NCBI GenBank assembly: GCA_021797025.1
Contig: JAKAAK010000088.1
Coordinates: 1-11,343 of the forward strand
Reading direction: 5' to 3'
Length of the DNA: 11,343 nt
DNA from: Thermoplasmata archaeon
Lineage (GTDB): Archaea > Thermoplasmatota > Thermoplasmata > Thermoplasmatales > Thermoplasmataceae
Positions 7,286 through 11,343 of this stretch are shown one piece after another. Position 1 is the stretch's first letter, and every line of letters begins with the position of its first letter. The position numbers and the translations under genes were made by a program. Below the pieces are notes generated by a model. It saw only the letters and a list, made by a program, of their open reading frames with translations, did not search any database and was not told where the DNA came from.

Positions 7286-9259
7286 ATGAAGTCTATATGC
7301 CCCTTTTGCGGTGTCGGATGCGGATTAGAACTATTGCCTGTCAACAACATAATTACTGCTGTGAAACCTACTCCTGAACATGTTGTCAGTCATGGCCATA
7401 TATGTGGTAAGGGCGCGGCTGCCCACGAGGCTCTGACCATGTGGGATAGAATATACTATCCACTTGTGAGGAATAAAGGCAATCTGGAGAGAACAGACTG
7501 GGATAGTGCTTTAGATCTTGTTGTGAAAAAAATCAAAGAAATACAGGGAAAATATGGTCCTGATTCGGTTGCATTTTATGGAGGTTGCCAGAACACCCTT
7601 GAGGAGGTTTACCTGTTCCAGAAACTGGGAAGGGCACTGGGCACAAACAATGTGGATTCATGTGCCAGAGTTTGCCATGATCCCTCAGCAAAGGCACTAA
7701 AGGAAATGGTGGGCATAGGAGCAGGTGCAACATCCGTTACTGAAATTCCAAAAGCAGATGTAATTGTTATTGCTGGGGAATCTATCACAGATAGCCATCC
7801 GGTGCTATCACAGTATTTTGTAGAGGCAAAGCAAAATGGTGCCAAGATTATAGTCATAGATCCAAGAACCACCAGAACAGACGTTTTTGCAGATGTCCAT
7901 ATAAAGATAAAGCCTCGCACGGATATATTTCTTTTCAATGCGGTTGGAAACTATCTCATACAGAACAACCGTGTTAACAATGACTTTATAACCGCAAGAA
8001 CAGATGATTTTGAATCATATAAATCAACGGTTGCATCGTATACTCTTGAACTTGCAGAGGAGAAAACAGGTATTCCAAAAGAAACCATAAAGCAATTTGC
8101 CGATCTCGTTTCTGGAGGAAAAACCATTTTTTCATGGGGACTGGGGCTAACACAGTCAACCGGGACAAAGGGCATTAAATCCTACATAGACCTCGTGCTG
8201 TTAACCGGTAACATAGGAAAGGAGGGAACAGGCATTGTAGTTTATAGAGGACAGACAAACGTTCAAAGTTCCGGGGATTTGATAAAACCGGATATATTCC
8301 CAAATGGCCCATTGAACGATGCAAACAGCACTGAATTATCCAAGGTATGGGGATTCAAACCGCCAATCTGCAAGGGGACAAACATACCAGAAGCATTCTA
8401 CGGAAATGAGGGAAAGATAAAGGCGCTGTTCCTCATGGGGTACAATCCAGTAAGAAGCCTGCCAGATAAGAAGAGAATAGAGAATTTTCTTAAATCCCTG
8501 GAACTGGTTGTTGTTGAGGATATATTCATGACAGAGAACACAGATTATGCCCATATAGTACTGCCGGCTGCCGCTTGGGCAGAGAAGGACGGTTCTGTTA
8601 CCAGTCTTGACAGGCTTGTAAAGTGGAGATTCAAGGCAGTTGACCCACCAGGAGAGGCATTGCCTGACGGTGAAATTCTTGCAAGAATTGCCAAAAAGGC
8701 AGGTTTTACTTTTGAAACCTCACCGGAAGCAAATTTTGAAGAGATGAAAAAGGTTTCCAAGATATACTCGAGGGTGAATATAAGTGATGTAAAGGACTAT
8801 TCCAAAAATTCAAGATACCCGAATGGTGAGCTCCATCTGTACAGCGAAAAATTCTCATTGCCCGACGGAAAGGCGAAATTTATTCCTGTTGTGGCAAAGG
8901 AAGAAAGCAGTGATCTGATACTCTCAACTGGAAGAACCGTTACAAGGTATAACACCGATGAGGTCATAAACAGGATTCCAGGAATGCAGAAGTATATTCC
9001 TACACTGTGGATCAATCCAGTTGATGCAAAGAAATATGGTGTGAGTGACGGGAGCATGGTTCTGCTGAAGTCCAGGGTGGGGCAGCTTGAAATAGCAGCA
9101 AGGATTACCGAAGATGTGATCCCTGGAGTTGTCTTTTCGTATATGCATAATGCTGACATAAACTATGTTGTGGACGCAGAACTGGATGACGAGACAGGAA
9201 CACCGAAATACAAATTTACTCCTGTAACTGTATCTCCAGTTATACACGCCTCCTCATGA
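7286..9259 (+). CDS. fdhA: Formate dehydrogenase alpha-type molybdopterin oxidoreductase
   Basis: This 657-residue protein of the DMSO reductase superfamily most likely oxidises formate to CO2. The N-terminal 4Fe-4S motif is C5-x2-C8-x3-C12-x27-C40. K42 follows it at the place of E. coli FdhF K44, which links cluster and cofactor. In SCARVCHDPS (125-134), C130 is the predicted Mo/W ligand, replacing the selenocysteine of FdhF, and H131 matches FdhF H141. RGQTNVQ (321-327) supplies the arginine matching FdhF R333. The C-terminal cofactor-binding barrel runs from about 543 (LILSTGR) to the end, with WINPVDAKKYG (575-585) typical. There is no N-terminal ferredoxin extension and no twin-arginine signal, so it should be cytoplasmic. 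No beta subunit, FdhD or cofactor genes are nearby. Other substrates are possible, but the full set of FdhF active-site residues favours formate. In an acidophile it might also detoxify formic acid (inference). Confidence 0.9.
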   Translation: MKSICPFCGVGCGLELLPVNNIITAVKPTPEHVVSHGHICGKGAAAHEALTMWDRIYYPLVRNKGNLERTDWDSALDLVVKKIKEIQGKYGPDSVAFYGGCQNTLEEVYLFQKLGRALGTNNVDSCARVCHDPSAKALKEMVGIGAGATSVTEIPKADVIVIAGESITDSHPVLSQYFVEAKQNGAKIIVIDPRTTRTDVFADVHIKIKPRTDIFLFNAVGNYLIQNNRVNNDFITARTDDFESYKSTVASYTLELAEEKTGIPKETIKQFADLVSGGKTIFSWGLGLTQSTGTKGIKSYIDLVLLTGNIGKEGTGIVVYRGQTNVQSSGDLIKPDIFPNGPLNDANSTELSKVWGFKPPICKGTNIPEAFYGNEGKIKALFLMGYNPVRSLPDKKRIENFLKSLELVVVEDIFMTENTDYAHIVLPAAAWAEKDGSVTSLDRLVKWRFKAVDPPGEALPDGEILARIAKKAGFTFETSPEANFEEMKKVSKIYSRVNISDVKDYSKNSRYPNGELHLYSEKFSLPDGKAKFIPVVAKEESSDLILSTGRTVTRYNTDEVINRIPGMQKYIPTLWINPVDAKKYGVSDGSMVLLKSRVGQLEIAARITEDVIPGVVFSYMHNADINYVVDAELDDETGTPKYKFTPVTVSPVIHASS

Positions 9260-9267
9260 GAAGTACT

Positions 9268-9307
9268 GTTTTTCGTAATAGCTTTTATAATATTATTACT
9301 GAAAAAC
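9268..9307. terminator. Imperfect inverted repeat between convergent genes, likely bidirectional terminator
   Basis: The arm gtttttcgtaat (9268-9279) pairs with attactgaaaaac (9295-9307), giving twelve base pairs with one bulged T at 9300 and a 15-nt loop. Because each arm carries a run of five T on one strand, transcripts from both sides (formate dehydrogenase ending at 9259, and the minus-strand membrane gene ending at 9314) would carry a U-run within the hairpin. Archaeal termination depends mainly on U-runs, so the role of the stem itself is inferred. Confidence 0.5.
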
Positions 9308-9313
9308 ATTAAC

Positions 9314-9706
9314 CTAATTTGTACCTTTTTTATATTCACTTAAACCTCCCTGGATAATCAGTCTAACAATCGCTGCCAAAATAAATAGAACACCAATACC
9401 CACAGAACCCGCCCAGATCACTGCACTGACGTTGAACATAAACGATATTATCCCAAAAATAAATACCGTAGAACCAGCGGCGAGACTCATTATTCCTGTT
9501 CTGAAAAACCATGGGTAGCTCCTATCAAAAATGAACAGAACAGAAACTCCGAATAATACTAATGCAAATACAATTGGAAGAATTAAAGGAAATGCTGATA
9601 GAAAATGACCATTATACTTAACATAATGTGATAGAAGGATGGAAACATATAAAAATGTTATACCTATTAAATAGGAAATTATAGATTTATATATATTTTT
9701 ATTCAT
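9314..9706 (-). CDS. Four-helix membrane protein of unknown function
   Basis: The product has 130 residues with four predicted membrane helices at roughly 10-28, 38-59, 67-90 and 94-118, a very short N-terminus and a short basic tail (EYKKGTN). I do not recognise a family. It is the last gene of a three-gene minus-strand cluster, 39 nt after the stop of the 72-residue gene. The start at 9706 has a good Shine-Dalgarno region (GGAGTGAGG, with GAGG eight bases before the ATG), which supports it as an internal operon gene and makes the reading frame credible. The charged loops are short (around 60-66, DRSYPWF), so it has no obvious soluble domain and may assemble with the other two membrane proteins. 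It converges on the formate dehydrogenase gene. Confidence 0.75.
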   Translation of the reverse strand: MNKNIYKSIISYLIGITFLYVSILLSHYVKYNGHFLSAFPLILPIVFALVLFGVSVLFIFDRSYPWFFRTGIMSLAAGSTVFIFGIISFMFNVSAVIWAGSVGIGVLFILAAIVRLIIQGGLSEYKKGTN

Positions 9707-9745
9707 AATTCATGCCTCACTCCATTTTCATATTATTGAAGAAAG

Positions 9746-9964
9746 CTACTTATAAATTTTCTTTAAATTCTCTGTTTTATGTTTTCTACGATAAAATATA
9801 TACATGCTCGGGGCGGCCATTGCAAAAGATGTGATCTGAAAAGCCAAGAAATTACTACGCATAAATAAGATAAAGCAGAAAATTCCAAAGCCACCTGCTA
9901 TTATTAGAAACGCTGCGAATGCTACAGAAATAACAAAATACTTGAAATCTCTTTTATTTTCCAT
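9746..9964 (-). CDS. Small two-helix membrane protein of unknown function
   Basis: The product has 72 residues: a charged N-terminus (MENKRDFKYF), two hydrophobic helices at about 10-34 and 38-57, and a strongly basic C-terminal tail (RRKHKTENLKKIYK, 59-72). The basic ends put both termini on the cytoplasmic side under the positive-inside rule. No family is recognised. The start lies 20 nt after the stop of the 194-residue gene, and AGGT, seven bases before the ATG, can act as a weak Shine-Dalgarno site. The frame has no strong competing ORF on the other strand, and its spacing fits a co-transcribed cluster. Its small size leaves some doubt. Confidence 0.65.
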   Translation of the reverse strand: MENKRDFKYFVISVAFAAFLIIAGGFGIFCFILFMRSNFLAFQITSFAMAAPSMYIFYRRKHKTENLKKIYK

Positions 9965-9984
9965 TTTTTCTACCTATGCTACAA

Positions 9985-10569
9985 TTATTTTGCAAAGTTT
10001 CTCACTTTCTCTCCTTCTGGGTTTTCAGGATAATCCTTTCTGTTTAATATTTTCATTGCCTCCTCTCTGTACAATCTGGATTTTTTAATATCAATATTTC
10101 TGTACATAATTGACAGAGTTAAAAGCCGTTTGTCCAGTTCAGGATAAATTTTTGAATCCCCTTCAGCAGAATTCCTGTAATAATCCAGTTTTTCCTCTAG
10201 ATTCTTGATTGGGTCGATATTCTGGATATTCTGATATGTATCCTCTGGAATCCTGATCTCTATCCTTACATTTGGCGATGTATATCTGTTGCCAACTATT
10301 CTTCTGGGAACTTCCTTTTTCTTGATCCTAAAAGATATGGTTAAGCTGCCAAGGAAAAAAGATAATTCTATCAGTGGTAGAAATAATTCGACATCTGAAA
10401 GGTACTGTGCATGAGATTCACCAGGGTAAATTATGCCCGGTAATATAAATGACATTATGAATCCAGAAAATGTAAATAAAGCAACTATTAACAATCCGGC
10501 TGCCTTCCCATGGTGATACACTAATGACACTTTGCTCATTACCTTACACCTATCATTTTTACTTATCAT
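9985..10569 (-). CDS. Membrane-anchored protein with cytoplasmic C-terminal domain, unknown function
   Basis: The product has 194 residues. Two hydrophobic segments (about 24-47 and 61-80) are joined by a short outside loop (PGESHAQYLSD). A basic stretch (RIKKKEVPRR, 81-90) and a soluble domain of about 105 residues follow. That domain has a strand-like region (NVRIEIRIPEDTY, 100-112), then helical segments rich in charged residues that may form coiled coils (120-135 and 140-175). I do not recognise the domain. It heads the three-gene membrane cluster. The start is uncertain. ATG 10569 sits at leaderless distance from a TATA-like element, whereas ATG 10539 (residue 11) has an AGGTG Shine-Dalgarno site seven bases before it and would give 184 residues. 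An inverted repeat over the promoter suggests regulation. Confidence 0.72.
   Translation of the reverse strand: MISKNDRCKVMSKVSLVYHHGKAAGLLIVALFTFSGFIMSFILPGIIYPGESHAQYLSDVELFLPLIELSFFLGSLTISFRIKKKEVPRRIVGNRYTSPNVRIEIRIPEDTYQNIQNIDPIKNLEEKLDYYRNSAEGDSKIYPELDKRLLTLSIMYRNIDIKKSRLYREEAMKILNRKDYPENPEGEKVRNFAK
10547..10551 (-). promoter_or_regulatory. Possible Shine-Dalgarno site for alternative start at 10539
   Basis: AGGTG on the minus strand lies seven bases before the in-frame ATG at 10539. If the transcript starts near 10569, this would give a leader of about 30 nt and move the true start to residue 11 of the longer reading. Confidence 0.35.
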
Positions 10570-10588
10570 CTCTAAAATGCTTCCCGCA

Positions 10589-10598
10589 TAAAAAATAA
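10589..10598 (-). promoter_or_regulatory. Putative TATA box of the small membrane cluster
   Basis: On the minus strand this reads as an A/T-only element (ATTTTTTATG region), centred about 24 nt before the ATG at 10569. It overlaps the left arm of the inverted repeat at 10593-10613. Confidence 0.4.
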
Positions 10599-10613
10599 TC
10601 GATGTGATTATTT
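10593..10613. promoter_or_regulatory. Perfect inverted repeat, candidate operator over the membrane cluster promoter
   Basis: Arms aaataatc (10593-10600) and gattattt (10606-10613) are perfect reverse complements around a five-base spacer. The site lies 24-44 nt upstream of the first gene of the membrane cluster and covers its TATA region. That size and position suit a dimeric winged-helix regulator, although an AT-rich genome can produce such repeats by chance. Confidence 0.4.
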
Positions 10614-10671
10614 CGTAGATGGAATTAACCAGTAATCTATATATTTTTGTTTTTTAAGAACAATTAGGACT

Positions 10672-11031
10672 TCAGAACCTCATAGTATCAGACCTGAAGT
10701 CCAGTTTCAAGCCAATTATTTGAAGAATTTCCACCCCAATTATGGCTGGAAAATCAATATTTTCAAGAATTATAAATTCTGGTTCAGAAAACATAATCCC
10801 GTTCACTGTTAGATTTGCAAATGTCAAAGCATCGTGTAGTTCCCTGGACGATGATCCTGGAATTGAAATGGGAATTTCTCCATAAGATACAATTCCAAGT
10901 TGTTCTGGTCTAATTCCATTGGGTAACACAGCATTAATATAGTTTCCTTCAGCTCCAGAATCTATCAGTGCGGGGATCTTAACACTTTTAATTGTACCAC
11001 TTATCTCAATCTGATCGATGATCAATCCCAT
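10672..11031 (-). CDS. Retropepsin-like (clan AA) aspartic protease
   Basis: This 119-residue protein has the layout of a single retroviral-type aspartic protease protomer. After an N-terminal strand (KIPALIDSGAEGNYI, 18-32) comes the catalytic triplet D24-S25-G26 followed by A27. Near the C-terminus the hydrophobic-hydrophobic-glycine turn (AIIGVEIL, 96-103) stacks on the active site. Retropepsins of this size work as homodimers, each chain giving one catalytic Asp. There is no signal peptide or membrane segment, so it should be cytoplasmic; its substrate is unknown. Small archaeal and bacterial proteins of this type are known as clan AA proteases. It is the second gene of a pair: twelve bases separate it from the stop of the 83-residue gene, and its Shine-Dalgarno site (AAGGAG) overlaps that stop codon. 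The motif-based fold call is strong; actual proteolytic activity is unproven. Confidence 0.8.
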   Translation of the reverse strand: MGLIIDQIEISGTIKSVKIPALIDSGAEGNYINAVLPNGIRPEQLGIVSYGEIPISIPGSSSRELHDALTFANLTVNGIMFSEPEFIILENIDFPAIIGVEILQIIGLKLDFRSDTMRF

Positions 11032-11039
11032 ATGAAAAG

Positions 11040-11045
11040 CTCCTT
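11040..11045 (-). promoter_or_regulatory. Shine-Dalgarno site of the retropepsin-like gene
   Basis: AAGGAG on the minus strand overlaps the TAA stop of the 83-residue gene and lies eight bases before the ATG at 11031. It indicates that the two genes are transcribed and translated together. Confidence 0.7.
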
Positions 11046-11295
11046 ATGTTGGGTTCTCCTTGAATGACTCAACTTTTCTGGTTGTATCATTTATCACCAG
11101 TACGGCAATTATGCCTGTCTTTTGTTTTTTGTCCACAACTTCTATGTCTCTTGAATAGACAACAACAACATCCCAATAACCCTGATTAAATTTTGCGGAT
11201 GCTATTCTGATCTGTCCTTCTATACCCAAATCCCTAAGATGTTTTTCCACAGTGAATCTTACATCTTTAATATCCATTTGGACTTCTTGGCTCAT
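11044..11295 (-). CDS. Small alpha/beta protein paired with the retropepsin-like protease, unknown function
   Basis: The product has 83 residues and is soluble. The predicted pattern is a helix (about 8-23), then strands at 28-35, 40-48 (YWDVVVVYS), 61-69 (GIIAVLVIN) and 73-79. This helix-plus-sheet plan, with a tryptophan-containing strand followed by a final V-x-N-D-x-T-R-K-V-E hairpin, recalls a single PepSY domain. That is a visual impression only. No catalytic motif, zinc site or DNA-binding helix-turn-helix is seen. It is the promoter-proximal gene of a two-gene unit with the aspartic protease. ATG 11295 is preferred because a TATA-like element lies about 25 nt upstream; Met7 is a possible alternative. 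By context it could be a regulator, inhibitor or substrate adaptor of the protease. Confidence 0.75.
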   Translation of the reverse strand: MSQEVQMDIKDVRFTVEKHLRDLGIEGQIRIASAKFNQGYWDVVVVYSRDIEVVDKKQKTGIIAVLVINDTTRKVESFKENPT

Positions 11296-11315
11296 AATAT
11301 ACTTATTATCGCATG

Positions 11316-11324
11316 TTTAATAAA
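11316..11324 (-). promoter_or_regulatory. Putative TATA box of the 83-residue/protease pair
   Basis: TTTATTAAA on the minus strand is centred about 25 nt before the ATG at 11295. It lies within a short inverted repeat gttta-a-taaac (11315-11325). A leaderless first gene is expected. Confidence 0.5.
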
Positions 11325-11343
11325 CATTGTTTTGGATTATAAT

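Noticed and set aside
7609..7938. 109-codon minus-strand open frame inside the formate dehydrogenase gene
   Set aside because: It is opposite the cofactor-binding core including C130-H131. There is no independent start signal.
8797..9159. 120-codon minus-strand open frame inside the 3' part of the formate dehydrogenase gene
   Set aside because: It is an antisense frame over the C-terminal cofactor domain, which is clearly coding on the plus strand.
1..11343. CRISPR arrays, tRNA or rRNA genes, insertion sequences, att sites
   Set aside because: I saw no regularly spaced repeats, no tRNA-like cloverleaf with a GTTCRA-type T loop, no transposase frame and no flanking direct repeats anywhere in the window.

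Overview
The window looks like chromosomal DNA from a thermoacidophilic euryarchaeon of the order Thermoplasmatales (Ferroplasma, Acidiplasma or Picrophilus-like). This rests on the AT-rich base composition, TATA boxes placed 22-30 nt before start codons (leaderless transcripts), a short soluble P450 resembling the CYP231 group, and a split archaeal glutamate synthase. No database search was possible, so the genus is an inference.

Layout. On the left a minus-strand gene runs off the edge (1-495); it has a GtrA-type membrane domain behind what looks like a decayed family-2 glycosyltransferase. Divergent to it are a cytochrome P450 (606-1757) and a 12-helix MFS transporter (1851-3044), each with its own TATA box. 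Converging on the transporter is a two-gene glutamate synthase operon on the minus strand (7079 to 3100). The first gene carries the FMN/3Fe-4S barrel plus a degenerate second barrel; the second carries the glutaminase (class II amidotransferase) and GXGXG domains. The two reading frames overlap by four bases. Divergent to the operon across a 206-bp promoter region is a stand-alone molybdopterin enzyme of the formate dehydrogenase family (7286-9259). A hairpin that can serve both strands (9268-9307) separates it from a three-gene minus-strand cluster of small membrane proteins of unknown function (10569 to 9314). At the right edge are two more minus-strand genes: an 83-residue protein and a retropepsin-like aspartic protease, coupled by a Shine-Dalgarno site on the stop codon of the first.

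How the genes may work together. Glutamate synthase makes glutamate from glutamine and 2-oxoglutarate. Its gene lies back to back with the formate dehydrogenase gene, but there is no direct sign of shared function. None of the three redox enzymes (P450, glutamate synthase, formate dehydrogenase) has a dedicated reductase or electron-transfer subunit in the window, which fits ferredoxin as a common carrier. The parts most worth following up are the permuted glutamate synthase with its decayed second barrel, and the retropepsin-like protease with its small partner. The small membrane cluster, with an inverted repeat over its promoter, comes next.
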